Source: Cellulosimicrobium marinum (lineage in GTDB: Bacteria > Actinomycetota > Actinomycetes > Actinomycetales > Cellulomonadaceae). From it: a stretch of DNA of 64,000 nucleotides. The position numbers and the translations under genes are program-made. The notes under the pieces were generated by a model. That model was given only the letters and a program-made list of their open reading frames with translations. It was not told the origin of the DNA and made no database searches. The stretch is from assembly GCF_020551945.1 (NCBI RefSeq), contig NZ_JAJBZH010000006.1, positions 62,001 to 126,000 on the forward strand, read 5' to 3'. This document shows, in pieces, positions 40,468 to 49,981 of the stretch; the stretch's first letter is position 1; each line of letters begins with the position of its first letter.

Positions 40468-42153
40468 GTGAGCCACCCCCATCCCGAACTGTCCCTGCCT
40501 CCCGAGCTCCCGGCCGGAGGGCTGCGCGTCGTGGCCCTCGGCGGCCTCGGCGAGGTCGGCCGCAACATGGCCGTCCTGGAGTACGACGGCCGCCTGCTCG
40601 TCATCGACTGCGGCGTGCTGTTCCCCGAGGACAACCAGCCCGGCGTCGACCTCATCCTCCCGGACTTCGACTACATCAAGGACCGGCTCGACGACATCGA
40701 GGCGATCGTCCTCACGCACGGCCACGAGGACCACATCGGTGCCGTGCCGTACCTGCTGCGACTGCGTCGCGACATCCCGCTCGTGGGCTCGCAGCTCACG
40801 CTCGCGTTCGTCGAGGCGAAGCTCAAGGAGCACCGCATCGCCCCCGTGACGCTCGCGGTCAAGGAGGGGCAGACCGAGAAGCTCGGCGTCTTCTCCTGCG
40901 AGTTCGTCGCGGTGAACCACTCCATCCCCGACGCGCTCGCCGTCGCCGTGACGACCGGCGCGGGCACCGTGCTGCACACGGGCGACTTCAAGATGGACCA
41001 GCTCCCGCTCGACGGCCGCATCACCGACCTGCGGGCCTTCGCCCGGCTCGGCGAGCAGGGCGTGGACCTGTTCATGGTCGACTCGACCAACGCCGAGGTC
41101 CCCGGCTTCGTCACGCCCGAGGTCGAGATCGGCCCGGTGCTCGACACCGTCTTCGCGCAGTCCGAGAAGCGCATCATCGTCGCGTCGTTCTCCTCGCACG
41201 TGCACCGCGTCCAGCAGGTGCTCAACGCCGCCCACCACCACGGCCGGCGCGTCGCGCTCGTCGGGCGGTCGATGGTGCGCAACATGACCATCGCGTCCGA
41301 GCTCGGGTACCTGAACGTCCCCGAGGGCGTGCTCATCGACCTCAAGAAGGTCGACTCCCTGCGCGACGACGAGACCGTCCTCATGTGCACCGGCTCGCAG
41401 GGCGAGCCCATGGCCGCCCTGTCCCGGATGGCGAACGGCGACCACAAGGTCTCCGTCGGCATGGGGGACACGGTCATCCTCGCGTCGTCGCTCATCCCCG
41501 GCAACGAGAACGCGGTCTTCCGCATCATCAACGGGCTCACGCGCCTCGGCGCGCGCGTCGTGCACGGCGGCAACGCGAAGGTGCACGTGTCCGGGCACGC
41601 GAGCGCCGGCGAGCTCCTCTACTGCTACAACGTCCTCAAGCCGAAGAACGTCATGCCCGTGCACGGCGAGGTGCGCCACCTCGTCGCCAACGGGGCGCTC
41701 GCGGTCCGCACCGGCGTCCCCGCCGACCGGGTCGTGCTCGCCGAGGACGGCGTGGTCGTCGACCTCGTCGACGGTCGCGCCTCGGTCGTCGGCGCCGTGC
41801 CGTGCGGGTACGTCTACGTCGACGGGTCGAGCGTCGGGGAGATCACCGACGCCGAGCTCAAGGACCGGCGCATCCTCGGCGAGGAGGGCTTCGTGTCCGT
41901 CTTCGCCGTCGTCGACTCCGCGACCGGCAAGGTGCTCGCCGGGCCGCAGATCCTCGCGCGCGGGTTCGCCGAGGACGACAAGGTCTTCGAGGACATCCAC
42001 CCCGAGGTCGTCAAGGCCCTCGAGGACGCCATCGCGGGCGGTGCGACCGATACCCACCAGCTCCAGCAGGTCATGCGGCGCGTCATCGGCCGCTGGGTGT
42101 CGAACCGCCTGCGCCGCCGCCCCATGATCGTCCCGGTGGTCGTCGAGGCCTGA
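40468..42153 (+). CDS. rnj: Ribonuclease J
   Basis: 561 residues from GTG 40468, with ACAGGAGG upstream. RNase J is a metallo-beta-lactamase-fold nuclease with endo- and 5' exonuclease activity in mRNA decay and rRNA maturation. The zinc motif is VLTHGHEDHIGAVPY. The beta-CASP region includes VASFSSHVHRVQQVLNAAHH, MCTGSQGEPMAALSRMANGD and KVHVSGHASAGELL. Further segments KNVMPVHGEVRHL and VYVDGSSVGEI agree with the family. A 17-bp hairpin follows. Confidence 0.96.
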   Translation: MSHPHPELSLPPELPAGGLRVVALGGLGEVGRNMAVLEYDGRLLVIDCGVLFPEDNQPGVDLILPDFDYIKDRLDDIEAIVLTHGHEDHIGAVPYLLRLRRDIPLVGSQLTLAFVEAKLKEHRIAPVTLAVKEGQTEKLGVFSCEFVAVNHSIPDALAVAVTTGAGTVLHTGDFKMDQLPLDGRITDLRAFARLGEQGVDLFMVDSTNAEVPGFVTPEVEIGPVLDTVFAQSEKRIIVASFSSHVHRVQQVLNAAHHHGRRVALVGRSMVRNMTIASELGYLNVPEGVLIDLKKVDSLRDDETVLMCTGSQGEPMAALSRMANGDHKVSVGMGDTVILASSLIPGNENAVFRIINGLTRLGARVVHGGNAKVHVSGHASAGELLYCYNVLKPKNVMPVHGEVRHLVANGALAVRTGVPADRVVLAEDGVVVDLVDGRASVVGAVPCGYVYVDGSSVGEITDAELKDRRILGEEGFVSVFAVVDSATGKVLAGPQILARGFAEDDKVFEDIHPEVVKALEDAIAGGATDTHQLQQVMRRVIGRWVSNRLRRRPMIVPVVVEA

Positions 42154-42167
42154 CCAGGCCGCCCCGC

Positions 42168-42209
42168 CGCCCGGGCCGCCGTCCCACCTCGCGGACGGCG
42201 GCCCGGGCG
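42168..42209. terminator. Bidirectional terminator between rnj and the TetR gene
   Basis: A perfect 17-bp stem (42168-42184 with 42193-42209, 8-nt loop) sits in the 89-base gap between convergent genes. Confidence 0.75.
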
Positions 42210-42242
42210 TCGTGGTGCGGGCGGCCGGGCCCAATCGTGCCC

Positions 42243-42833
42243 TCAGCGCAGCGAGGTGACGAGCGCGCGCCCGACGGCGCCCGCGGCGCTCGCCCAGCGC
42301 GCGTCGCGCTCGGCCTCGTCGCCCGGGACGAGACCGGCGAGCTCGAGCGCGACGAGCCCGTGCACGAGCCCCCACAGCCCGAGCGCGGCGTCCGTGACCG
42401 CCGCGGGTGCGGCGTCGGGCGCCACGCGCGCGACGGCGTCGCGCAGGACGACGAACGTCGCCTGCTCCGTCGGGGCCGGGGCGTGCGTCCCGGGGCGGAC
42501 CCCGCGCGCGAACATCACCGCGTAGTAGTGCGGGTCGGCGAGGGCGAAGCCGCGGTACGCGGCCCCGAGCGCCGCGAGGTCGGCGGCGGGGTCGGTGGTG
42601 CGGGCGACCGCGTCGAGGTGCGCCGCGAAGCGGCGGAAGCCCTCGGCGGACACGGCCGCGACGAGGTCGTCCCGGCTGCCGAAGAGGGCGTAGACCGCGG
42701 ACGGGCTCGTGCCGGCGCCGCTCGCGACGCTGCGGACGGTCGCGGCGGCCTCGCCGTGCTCGGAGATCGTGCGCGACGCGACCTCGAGGAGGGTGTCGCG
42801 CAGCGCGGCGTCGTGCAGTCGGGGTCGGGCCAC
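42243..42833 (-). CDS. TetR-family transcriptional regulator
   Basis: 196 residues from GTG 42833. The DNA-binding domain is typical: VASRTISEHGEAAATVRSVA, then GTSPSAVYALFGSRDDLVAA. The ligand-binding part shows AALGAAYRGFALADPHYYAV and a later ALGLWGLVHGLVALELAGL, a pattern of TetR members with a WHG-type C-terminal domain. The ligand is unknown. It diverges from a small membrane protein across 132 bases containing an imperfect palindrome, which suggests self-control and control of the neighbour. Confidence 0.88.
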   Translation of the reverse strand: MARPRLHDAALRDTLLEVASRTISEHGEAAATVRSVASGAGTSPSAVYALFGSRDDLVAAVSAEGFRRFAAHLDAVARTTDPAADLAALGAAYRGFALADPHYYAVMFARGVRPGTHAPAPTEQATFVVLRDAVARVAPDAAPAAVTDAALGLWGLVHGLVALELAGLVPGDEAERDARWASAAGAVGRALVTSLR

Positions 42834-42839
42834 GTCGGC

Positions 42840-42845
42840 AGTCTA
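42840..42845 (-). promoter_or_regulatory. Candidate -10 for the leaderless TetR gene
   Basis: On the reverse strand TAGACT ends 6 nt before the GTG at 42833. Confidence 0.6.
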
Positions 42846-42851
42846 GAGATC

Positions 42852-42883
42852 TTGACCGAGCAACGCGAACGGTGTTCTATAAC
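42852..42883 (+). promoter_or_regulatory. Promoter for the divergent membrane-protein gene
   Basis: TTGACC (42852-42857) can serve as -35. TTCTAT (42875-42880, spacer 17) or TATAAC (42878-42883, spacer 20) can serve as -10. The region overlaps the palindrome at 42867-42890. Confidence 0.45.
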
Positions 42884-42890
42884 AACGTTC
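42867..42890. promoter_or_regulatory. Candidate TetR operator
   Basis: A 24-base imperfect palindrome with GAACG/CGTTC ends and an AT-rich centre covers the putative -10 of the divergent gene. This stretch is much richer in A/T than its surroundings. Size and position suit a TetR dimer. Confidence 0.5.
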
Positions 42891-42965
42891 AGAAACGTCT
42901 GTCCGCAAGCATCTCTCGACATCCCGGCCGGCGTGCGCGCCGACCCTGGCTCCCGGAGGTCCGTC

Positions 42966-43376
42966 GTGCTCGAGCTCACCGACGCCGCCCGCATCACCGC
43001 GGGGGTCGTCCTCCTCACCGTCGTCGGCATCGAGTCGGGAGGCGCGTTCCTCGTCCGCGTCGTCACGGGCACGGTGCACGCGACCGGCTTCCAGACGTCG
43101 TTCTTCCGCGCCGGGCACGCGCACGCCGGCGTCCTCGTGATCCTGGGGCTCGTGTGCCTCGTGCTCGCGGAGGCGACGTCGCTCGACGGGTTCTGGCGCT
43201 GGCTCGCGGGCACGGGTGTCCTCGTCGCCGCGATCTTGCTGCCCGCGGGGTTCTTCCTCTCGGCCGTCGGGTCCGGGCGCGAGTCGCCGAACCGGGCCGT
43301 GGTGCTCCTCCCCGCCGGGGCAGCGGTCCTCGCGGCGGGGGTCGTGACCCTCGGGGTCGGGCTGCTCGTGGTCTGA
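42966..43376 (+). CDS. Small four-helix membrane protein with FFRAGHAHAG motif
   Basis: 136 residues from GTG 42966, with GGAGG 8 nt upstream. Four hydrophobic helices are clear. The loop between helices 1 and 2 holds SFFRAGHAHAGVLVILGLVC, a His-rich motif that could bind metal or heme. I know similar uncharacterised actinobacterial proteins but no function. The divergent TetR gene is its likely regulator. It ends 10 bases from a convergent MBL gene. Confidence 0.75.
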   Translation: MLELTDAARITAGVVLLTVVGIESGGAFLVRVVTGTVHATGFQTSFFRAGHAHAGVLVILGLVCLVLAEATSLDGFWRWLAGTGVLVAAILLPAGFFLSAVGSGRESPNRAVVLLPAGAAVLAAGVVTLGVGLLVV

Positions 43377-43386
43377 CCCGGGCCGC

Positions 43387-44184
43387 TCAGCCGCGAAGCG
43401 CGGCGAGCTGCTCCGCGTGCCAGTCGGCGACGTACCCGGACAGGCGGTGGTCCGCCACGTCCGGCCCGCCCGCCGCGGCGCGCTCCAGCGCGTCGAGGTA
43501 CCGCCGGTCTGCCGCGAGGCGTCCCGCGATCGCGGGCTCGCCCACGGCCGGTGCGCCGTGGCCGGGGACGACGACGGCCACGTCCCGCGCGACCTCCGCG
43601 AGGAGGTCGAGCGCCGCGCGGTACGTGGCCACCGCGTCGGGCGCGTCGGGGTCGAGGAGAGGGACCTCGACGTCCGAGAGCATGTCCCCGGCGAGCAGGG
43701 CGCCCGCGACGACGAGCGCGGCGTGCCCCGGGGCGTGCGCGTCGTGCTCGACCACCCGCGCACCGCCGGACCAGGGGAGGCTCGTCGCGCCGTCGGGCAG
43801 CGGGTCGAGCGCACCCACGAGCGAGGGGTCGTGCCCGGGGGCCTCGGCCTCCGTCGCCGCGAGGGTCCGCGCCCGCCGACGACGCACGGTCGCCACGGCC
43901 CGCGCCGTCGCCCAGCGCGGCACGCGTCCGAACGACCCGTGCCACAGCACGTGGTCCCAGTGGGGGTGCGTGGAGAAGCCCGCGGTCACCCGCCACCCCC
44001 GGTCGGCGACCGTCCGGGCCAGCGCCGCGCACTCCGCCACGGACACCCCCGGGTCGACGAGCAGGACGTCGCCGCCGGGCCCGACCACCAGCGTCGACGT
44101 GGTGTCCCACAGCCGTGCCGTCGAGACGTGCACCCCGGGCACGACCTCGACGAGCGTGCGTCCGCCACCGTCGCTGCTGCCCAT
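43387..44184 (-). CDS. Metallo-beta-lactamase-fold hydrolase
   Basis: 265 residues from ATG 44184, chosen for GAGGAG upstream; the frame is open to 44220. The zinc motif HxHxDH is FSTHPHWDHVLWHGSFG near residue 80; further ligands lie in DAHAPGHAALVV, AGDMLSDVE and VVVPGHGAPAVGE. The fold suggests a thioesterase, lactonase or glyoxalase-like enzyme; the substrate is unknown. It runs toward the small membrane protein and away from ftsK. Confidence 0.85.
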   Translation of the reverse strand: MGSSDGGGRTLVEVVPGVHVSTARLWDTTSTLVVGPGGDVLLVDPGVSVAECAALARTVADRGWRVTAGFSTHPHWDHVLWHGSFGRVPRWATARAVATVRRRRARTLAATEAEAPGHDPSLVGALDPLPDGATSLPWSGGARVVEHDAHAPGHAALVVAGALLAGDMLSDVEVPLLDPDAPDAVATYRAALDLLAEVARDVAVVVPGHGAPAVGEPAIAGRLAADRRYLDALERAAAGGPDVADHRLSGYVADWHAEQLAALRG

Positions 44185-44258
44185 GCGCTCCTCGTCCTCC
44201 TCGACCTGCCGACGGGACACGCGTCGCCGGGGTCCGCGTCCGTGTCGTGCCCTGCGGG

Positions 44259-44264
44259 TAGGTT
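44259..44264 (+). promoter_or_regulatory. Candidate -10 for ftsK
   Basis: TAGGTT lies 9 nt before the ftsK ATG; no ribosome binding site is evident. Confidence 0.45.
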
Positions 44265-44273
44265 AGGACCACT

Positions 44274-47105
44274 ATGGCGACCCGCACGTCCCCGCAGGCG
44301 CGTCGGACCGCGAGCAACCGCAGCACCACCGCCCGGACGGCGGCGCGCGGCGGATCCTCCGCGGCCCGCGGCACGTCGCGCGCCGGGAACGGGCGCCGGA
44401 CCACCACGACTCGGCGTGCCCCGGCGCGCCGTCCCGCGTCGCGGTCACCCTGGCCCGTCCGGGCCGTGCGCGGGCTCTGGCTCGGTGCGGCCCACGGCAT
44501 CGGGGCGGTCGTCCGCAAGATCGGCAAGGGAGCGAGAGAGCTGGACCCCGCACACCGGCGCGACGGCGTCGCGTTCTTCCTCATCGCCCTCGCGGTCGTC
44601 GTGGCCGCCCGGGAGTGGTGGGGCATCTCCGGCACCTTCGGCACCGTGGTGCACGCCGTCGTCGCGGGGACGTTCGGCCTCGCGGGCGTGGCGGTGCCCG
44701 TCCTGCTCCTGTGGCTGGCCGTGCGCATCATGCGCCACCCCGAGCGCGCGCAGGCGAACTCGCGCGTCGCGATCGGGCTCACCCTGCTCGTCGTGTCCGT
44801 GTGCTCCCTCGTGCACGTCGCCGAGGACCTCCCGGCACCGCGCGACGGGTTCGCCGCCGTGCAGGACGCCGGCGGGATCGTGGGCTACCTCGCCGCCACA
44901 CCCGTCACGACGGGGCTCACCGAGTGGTTCGCCGTCCCGATCTTCCTGCTGCTCGGGTTCTTCGGGCTCCTCGTCGTGACCGCGACGCCCGTCCACCGCA
45001 TCCCGGAACGCCTGCGCGGCCTCTACGACACCCTCACCGGCAACCACCGGGGGGACGACGCGACCGACGACGACCTCGCGCTCGCCGAGGGCGTGTCCCG
45101 GCACGACGGGAGCGAGGACGCCCCGCGCGCCCGCCGTCCCCGCAAGCCGCGCCGCACCAAGGCGCAGCGGGCCGCGGAGGCCGCGGAGATCGAGAAGCCC
45201 GAGGGCGGGTTCTCCGGCGACGAGGCCTTCGAGACCGCGGCGATGCTCGACCACGAGGACGGCGGCCGCCCCGCGGGCCGGAAGGGTGGCGTCGCGGCCC
45301 CCGATACCGCCGCCCCCGGCACGGCACCCACGCAGGCCGTGCCCGCCGTCGGCGGCGCCGCGCAGGACACCGCCGCGGCGGGCCTGGGCGCCGTGGCACC
45401 CGCACCGGGCGACGGCGCGGGCGGCGTCCCCGGCCCTCCGCCGCCCGGCGCCCCGGTGCCGCGCGGGGTCCAGCCGATGCTCGAGGGCGACACCGTCTAC
45501 CTCCTGCCGAACGAGGACTCGCTCGTCAAGGGCGCCCCGCACAAGGTGCGGTCCGCGGCGAACGACCGCGTCGTCGAGGCGCTCACCCAGACGTTCGAGC
45601 AGTTCGAGGTCGACGCCCAGGTCACCGGCTTCACGCGCGGGCCGACGGTGACGCGCTACGAGGTCGAGGTCGGGCCGCGCACGAAGGTCGAGCGCATCAC
45701 GTCCCTCGGCAACAACATCGCCTACGCGGTGGCGAGCGCGGACGTGCGGATCCTGTCACCCATCCCCGGCAAGTCCGCGATCGGCATCGAGATCCCCAAC
45801 ACCGACCGCGAGACGGTGGTCCTCGGCGACGTGCTCCGCTCGTCGGCGGCGCGACGCACCGAGCACCCGATGGTCATGGGCGTCGGCAAGGACGTCGAGG
45901 GCGGCTACGTCGTCGCGAACCTCGCGAAGATGCCCCACATCCTCGTCGCCGGCGCCACCGGCGCGGGCAAGTCCAGCTTCATCAACTCGATGATCACGTC
46001 GATCCTCATGCGCTCCACGCCGGAGCAGGTGCGCCTCGTCCTCGTCGACCCCAAGCGCGTCGAGCTGACGATCTACGAGGGCATCCCGCACCTCATCACG
46101 CCCATCATCACGAACCCCAAGAAGGCCGCCGAGGCGCTGGAGTGGGTCGTGCGGGAGATGGACGCGCGCTACGACGACCTCGCCGCGTTCGGGTACAAGC
46201 ACATCGACGACTTCAACGCCGCCGTGCGCGCCGGCAAGGTCAAGCCGCTGCCCGGGTCGGAGCGCCGGATCGCGACCTACCCGTACCTGCTCGTCGTGGT
46301 CGACGAGCTCGCCGACCTCATGATGGTCGCCCCGCGCGACGTCGAGGCGTCGATCCAGCGGATCACGCAGCTCGCCCGTGCCGCGGGCATCCACCTCGTC
46401 CTCGCGACCCAGCGCCCGTCGGTCGACGTCGTCACGGGCCTGATCAAGGCGAACGTGCCGTCGCGGCTCGCGTTCGCCACGTCCTCCCTCGCCGACTCGC
46501 GCGTCGTGCTCGACCAGCCGGGGGCCGAGAAGCTCATCGGCCAGGGTGACGCGCTCTTCCTGCCCATGGGTGCCGCGAAGCCCATGCGCGTCCAGGGCGC
46601 ATGGGTCTCGGAGTCGGAGGTCCACGCGGTCGTCGAGCACGTCAAGGGCCAGCTCAAGCCCGTGTACCGCGAGGACGTCACGCAGGCCGCGGCGAAGAAG
46701 CAGATCGACGAGGACATCGGCGACGACCTCGACCTGCTGCTGCAGGCGGCCGAGCTCGTCGTCACGTCGCAGTTCGGGTCCACGTCGATGCTGCAGCGCA
46801 AGCTGCGGGTCGGCTTCGCCAAGGCGGGCCGCCTCATGGACCTGCTGGAGTCCCGCGAGATCGTCGGCCCGTCCGAGGGGTCGAAGGCGCGCGAGGTCCT
46901 CGTCACGCCGGAGGAGCTGCCCGGTGCCCTCGCCCTCATCCGGGGCGAGCCGCAGGAGGTGTTCGACGGTCAGGCCGAGACGTCGTCTCCGGCGGGGGAC
47001 GGGCACGGCGGCGGGCACGCGTACGCGGACGGCACCGACGGGCACATGCCACCCGTGGCCACGGACTACCACGACGGCGCGGACACGGAGCCCGGCCTGC
47101 GCTGA
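44274..47105 (+). CDS. ftsK: DNA translocase FtsK/SpoIIIE
   Basis: 943 residues, ATG 44274. FtsK sits at the division septum and pumps chromosomal DNA. A basic N-terminal tail (1-95) precedes four membrane helices (about 95-245). An Ala/Pro/Gly-rich linker runs to about 400. The motor domain has Walker [16 protein letters not shown] near 560, Walker [15 protein letters not shown] near 670 and [20 protein letters not shown]. The winged-helix gamma domain that reads KOPS-type sites is at the end ([20 protein letters not shown]). Location before pgsA-cinA-clgR is standard. Confidence 0.95.
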   Translation: MATRTSPQARRTASNRSTTARTAARGGSSAARGTSRAGNGRRTTTTRRAPARRPASRSPWPVRAVRGLWLGAAHGIGAVVRKIGKGARELDPAHRRDGVAFFLIALAVVVAAREWWGISGTFGTVVHAVVAGTFGLAGVAVPVLLLWLAVRIMRHPERAQANSRVAIGLTLLVVSVCSLVHVAEDLPAPRDGFAAVQDAGGIVGYLAATPVTTGLTEWFAVPIFLLLGFFGLLVVTATPVHRIPERLRGLYDTLTGNHRGDDATDDDLALAEGVSRHDGSEDAPRARRPRKPRRTKAQRAAEAAEIEKPEGGFSGDEAFETAAMLDHEDGGRPAGRKGGVAAPDTAAPGTAPTQAVPAVGGAAQDTAAAGLGAVAPAPGDGAGGVPGPPPPGAPVPRGVQPMLEGDTVYLLPNEDSLVKGAPHKVRSAANDRVVEALTQTFEQFEVDAQVTGFTRGPTVTRYEVEVGPRTKVERITSLGNNIAYAVASADVRILSPIPGKSAIGIEIPNTDRETVVLGDVLRSSAARRTEHPMVMGVGKDVEGGYVVANLAKMPHILVAGATGAGKSSFINSMITSILMRSTPEQVRLVLVDPKRVELTIYEGIPHLITPIITNPKKAAEALEWVVREMDARYDDLAAFGYKHIDDFNAAVRAGKVKPLPGSERRIATYPYLLVVVDELADLMMVAPRDVEASIQRITQLARAAGIHLVLATQRPSVDVVTGLIKANVPSRLAFATSSLADSRVVLDQPGAEKLIGQGDALFLPMGAAKPMRVQGAWVSESEVHAVVEHVKGQLKPVYREDVTQAAAKKQIDEDIGDDLDLLLQAAELVVTSQFGSTSMLQRKLRVGFAKAGRLMDLLESREIVGPSEGSKAREVLVTPEELPGALALIRGEPQEVFDGQAETSSPAGDGHGGGHAYADGTDGHMPPVATDYHDGADTEPGLR

Positions 47106-47149
47106 GCGCTCCCGGGGACCGGTCTCGTGACCGATGAGGTCGGACCGCG

Positions 47150-48457
47150 TCAGCCGGCGGCCGGGACCGACGCCCGCCGCGGCACGACGACCGGGGCGGG
47201 GCCGGTCGGAGTCGACGGCTCGGACACCTCCGGCGCCTCGTCGCCGACCGCGGCCCGCACCCGCGCGACGCGCTCGCCCAGCGCCTCGACGGACAGCGAG
47301 CCGGTCTCGGGCGCGTCGACCGCGTCCACGAGGGCGCGGACCAGGTGCCCGGCGCGACGGTCCACCGTCGTCGGTGTCCAGGCCACCCCCGTGACCCGGG
47401 CCGGGCCCTCGGTCGGCTGCGTGACCGTCGCGGTGAGGAACAGCCCCGAGTCGGTGCGCGGGTCGCAGCAGTCGCCGTCCTGGTTGGAGACGAGGTTGCC
47501 GAGCCCGTACGCCACCCACGTGCCCGTGCCGTCGGGGCCGCCGTCGAGGCGCGTGACCGGCTGCGGCACGTGGGCGTGGTGCCCGATGACGAGGTCGACC
47601 TGCCCGGACGCGGCGAGCCGCTCCGCGACGTCGACCTGCTGTGCGTTCGGCACCGACGTGTACTCCACCCCGGCGTGGACGCTCACCACGACGAGGTCGG
47701 CCCCCGCGGCGCGTGCCGCGGCGGCCTGCGCCACGAGCGCGTCGGCGTCGAGAAGCGTGACCGACCACGGCGCGTCGGCGGGAACAGGCAGGCCGTTCGT
47801 CCCGTACGTGGCGGACAGGTGCGCGACCCGCACCTCTCGGCCCTCACGGGCCAGCGTGTAGACCTGCGGGGCGACGGCCTCCTCGGCGGTGCGCGCCGTG
47901 CCGACGTGGCCCAGCCCGGCGGCGTCGAGCGCGTCCAGGGTGGTCACGACGCGCGGCATCGCCCGGTCGACCGAGTGGTTGGACGCCGTCGAGCACCCGT
48001 CCCAGCCCTGCTCGGCGAGGTCGCGGACCAGCTCAGCGGGTGCCCCGTAGACCGGGTAGCCCGTGGGTGCGACGCCGGCGGGCGCCAGGGGCACCTCGAG
48101 GTGGCACAGCGCGAGGTCGACGCCCTGCACCCACCGGTCCAGCGGCGTGAGCAGCGGTGTGAAGTCGTAGCCCTCGTCGGTGCGGGCCGAGTACGTGACG
48201 GGCATGTGGGTCAGGATGTCGCCGGTCGCGCCGATGGTGAAGACGACGTCCTGCGCCGGCGGCGCTGCGGGCTCGGCGGTGACGACCGCGGGGGCGAGGG
48301 CGTCGGCCGCGCTCGCGCCGGGGGACGCGTCCGTGCCGAGGACGTCGCGGACGACCGGCGGGGCGAGCACGCCGACCCCCACGGCGAGGACGGCCACGGC
48401 CGTGCCGACGAGGACGCCGCGACCGCGCAGGGGTGCGGGTCGTCCGTGGCGTGGCAC
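47150..48457 (-). CDS. CapA-family (poly-gamma-glutamate synthesis type) protein
   Basis: 435 residues from GTG 48457. An N-terminal signal anchor (about 15-35) is followed by an Ala-rich spacer. The CapA metallophosphoesterase-like domain (about 70-345) shows FTIGATGDILTHMPV, LALCHLEVPLAP, STASNHSVDRA, VVVSVHAGVEY and VIGHHAHVPQPV. Such proteins act outside the membrane in capsule-like polymer synthesis or as phosphoesterases. No other capsule genes are near, so the substrate is open. The gene is convergent with ftsK and divergent from pgsA. Confidence 0.87.
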   Translation of the reverse strand: MPRHGRPAPLRGRGVLVGTAVAVLAVGVGVLAPPVVRDVLGTDASPGASAADALAPAVVTAEPAAPPAQDVVFTIGATGDILTHMPVTYSARTDEGYDFTPLLTPLDRWVQGVDLALCHLEVPLAPAGVAPTGYPVYGAPAELVRDLAEQGWDGCSTASNHSVDRAMPRVVTTLDALDAAGLGHVGTARTAEEAVAPQVYTLAREGREVRVAHLSATYGTNGLPVPADAPWSVTLLDADALVAQAAAARAAGADLVVVSVHAGVEYTSVPNAQQVDVAERLAASGQVDLVIGHHAHVPQPVTRLDGGPDGTGTWVAYGLGNLVSNQDGDCCDPRTDSGLFLTATVTQPTEGPARVTGVAWTPTTVDRRAGHLVRALVDAVDAPETGSLSVEALGERVARVRAAVGDEAPEVSEPSTPTGPAPVVVPRRASVPAAG

Positions 48458-48464
48458 GGGCGGG

Positions 48465-48470
48465 ATCGTA
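48465..48470 (-). promoter_or_regulatory. Candidate -10 for the CapA-like gene
   Basis: On the reverse strand TACGAT ends 7 nt before the GTG at 48457. Confidence 0.5.
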
Positions 48471-48498
48471 CCCGACGCAGGCGTCCTGTCCGAGCGCC

Positions 48499-48504
48499 TA
48501 GGCT
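48499..48504 (+). promoter_or_regulatory. Candidate -10 for leaderless pgsA
   Basis: TAGGCT ends 6 nt before the pgsA GTG. It supports the start at 48511. Confidence 0.6.
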
Positions 48505-48510
48505 GGACCC

Positions 48511-49131
48511 GTGGTCACCGCCGTCCCGTCCCCGTGGAACTCCGCGAACGTCGTCACCATGGTGCGGATCCTCCTGGTCCCCTTCTTCGCGTGGGCGCTC
48601 GTCGTCGACGACGGGGAGTCCGTGACGTGGCGTCTGGTCGCGACGGGCGTCTTCGTGCTCGCCGCGGCCTCGGACCGCCTCGACGGCTACCTCGCGCGCC
48701 GCTACGACCTGGTGACCGACCTGGGCAAGCTGCTCGACCCGATCGCGGACAAGCTGCTCGTCGGGACGGCGCTCGTCCTGCTCGCATGGCCCCTCGGCGA
48801 GCTGCCGTGGTGGGTGCCGGTCGTGATCCTCGTGCGCGAGCTCGGGATCACCCTCATGCGCCTCGCGGTCCTGCGCTACGCGGTGATGCCGGCGTCCCGC
48901 GGGGGCAAGCTCAAGACGGTGCTGCAGGCGGTCGGGATCACGCTCTTCCTGCTGCCCCTCGCGCACCTGCCCGGCTGGGTGGAGGTCGTCGCGTGGGTCG
49001 TGCTCGGCGCCGCGATCGTCGTCACCGTCGTCACGGGTGTCGAGTACGCGGTCCAGGGGTGGCGCCTGCGCCGCGACGCCCTGCGCGCGCTGCGGGTCGA
49101 GGAGCGGTCCGGCGGGAACGCGGCGGGGTGA
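48511..49131 (+). CDS. pgsA: CDP-diacylglycerol-glycerol-3-phosphate 3-phosphatidyltransferase
   Basis: 206 residues from GTG 48511. The enzyme makes phosphatidylglycerol phosphate from CDP-diacylglycerol. The CDP-alcohol phosphotransferase signature is complete: SDRLDGYLARRY, then DLGKLLDPIADKLLVG, with all four Asp residues. About five membrane helices are present. Among actinobacterial paralogues the sequence and the cinA-clgR neighbourhood fit PgsA rather than inositol-phosphate synthases. The stop overlaps the cinA start as GTGA. Confidence 0.92.
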   Translation: MVTAVPSPWNSANVVTMVRILLVPFFAWALVVDDGESVTWRLVATGVFVLAAASDRLDGYLARRYDLVTDLGKLLDPIADKLLVGTALVLLAWPLGELPWWVPVVILVRELGITLMRLAVLRYAVMPASRGGKLKTVLQAVGITLFLLPLAHLPGWVEVVAWVVLGAAIVVTVVTGVEYAVQGWRLRRDALRALRVEERSGGNAAG

Positions 49132-49607
49132 GCGGCGGCGCCGTCGACCTCGTCGCCGCGCTGGCCTCGCGCGGCTGGACCCTCGCCGTGGCCGAGTCGC
49201 TGACCGGTGGCCTCCTGGCGGCGACGGTGGTAGACGTCCCGGGGGCGTCGCGGGTGCTGCGCGGCGGGGTCGTGGCCTACGCGACGGACGTCAAGGCGTC
49301 GGTGCTCGGCGTCGACGCAGGCCTGCTCGCCCGCGAGGGGGCGGTCCACCCGCTCGTCGCGCAGCAGATGGCCGATGGCGTGCGGCGCGCCCTCGCCGCG
49401 GACGTCGGCGTGGCGACGACCGGGGTGGCCGGCCCCGAGCCGCAGGACAGCCGGCCGCCGGGCCTCGTCCACGTTGCGGTGCGCACGCCGGAGCGGTCCG
49501 CGGTGCGGGACCTCGACGTCGCGGGGGACCGGGGTGCGGTCCGGCGGGCCGCCGTCGACGCCGCGCTGCACCTCGTCCTCGCGCTCGTGGACCAGGGCCG
49601 GCCCTGA
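49128..49607 (+). CDS. cinA: CinA-family protein (nicotinamide-nucleotide amidase domain)
   Basis: 159 residues from GTG 49128, coupled to pgsA. Only the C-terminal CinA/PncC domain is present: LAVAESLTGGLLAATVVDVP with the catalytic Ser, GGVVAYATDVKASVLGV, and ATTGVAGPEPQDSRPPGLVH. PncC-type enzymes hydrolyse NMN to nicotinate mononucleotide in NAD salvage. CinA is also known as competence/damage-inducible, which fits its position near clgR and recA. Confidence 0.9.
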   Translation: MSGGAVDLVAALASRGWTLAVAESLTGGLLAATVVDVPGASRVLRGGVVAYATDVKASVLGVDAGLLAREGAVHPLVAQQMADGVRRALAADVGVATTGVAGPEPQDSRPPGLVHVAVRTPERSAVRDLDVAGDRGAVRRAAVDAALHLVLALVDQGRP

Positions 49608-49981
49608 GCGGGGACCGCGAGGCCACGGGTGAAATCCGGGCCCGGCGGGCACGGCGCGCGGTGCGTGGCCGCGTCGGGCCTGTGGAGGCGTCGTGAACAC
49701 GCTGCGGGGGCCGCGGCACGGCTCGCGCCCCGGGGAACAACGGCCCGGGGCGGTGCGTTGGACTGCACGTGATCGCGAACAGGACCGCTCCGCGCCCGGG
49801 CGCACGCCCGGGCACCTCCGCACCCGGCCGCCCCGGCGCTCGTGCCGGTGGCGTGGGCGGACCGGCGGCGGGGTACGGTAGGACGACCCCCGCACACGGG
49901 GCACGTACGAAGGATTCGCGCACCCAGGTGGGAGCCCGACCGGCTCCCGGGGGCGCAGGGGACACGGAAGGGGGTCGCCAG
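49608..49981 (+). other. Gene-free region between cinA and clgR
   Basis: These 374 bases hold no recognisable gene. A 9-bp hairpin (49726-49734 with 49744-49752) may end the pgsA-cinA transcript. Two copies of the palindrome GCCCGGGC (49794-49801, 49806-49813) lie further on. TACGGT at 49874-49879 is the best -10 for clgR, giving a leader of about 95 nt. A ClgR autoregulatory site was looked for by eye and not found. Confidence 0.45.

Noticed and set aside
49693-49881. 62-codon frame between cinA and clgR
   Set aside because: It has GTG-rich shadow composition, no binding site, and overlaps the likely terminator and promoter.
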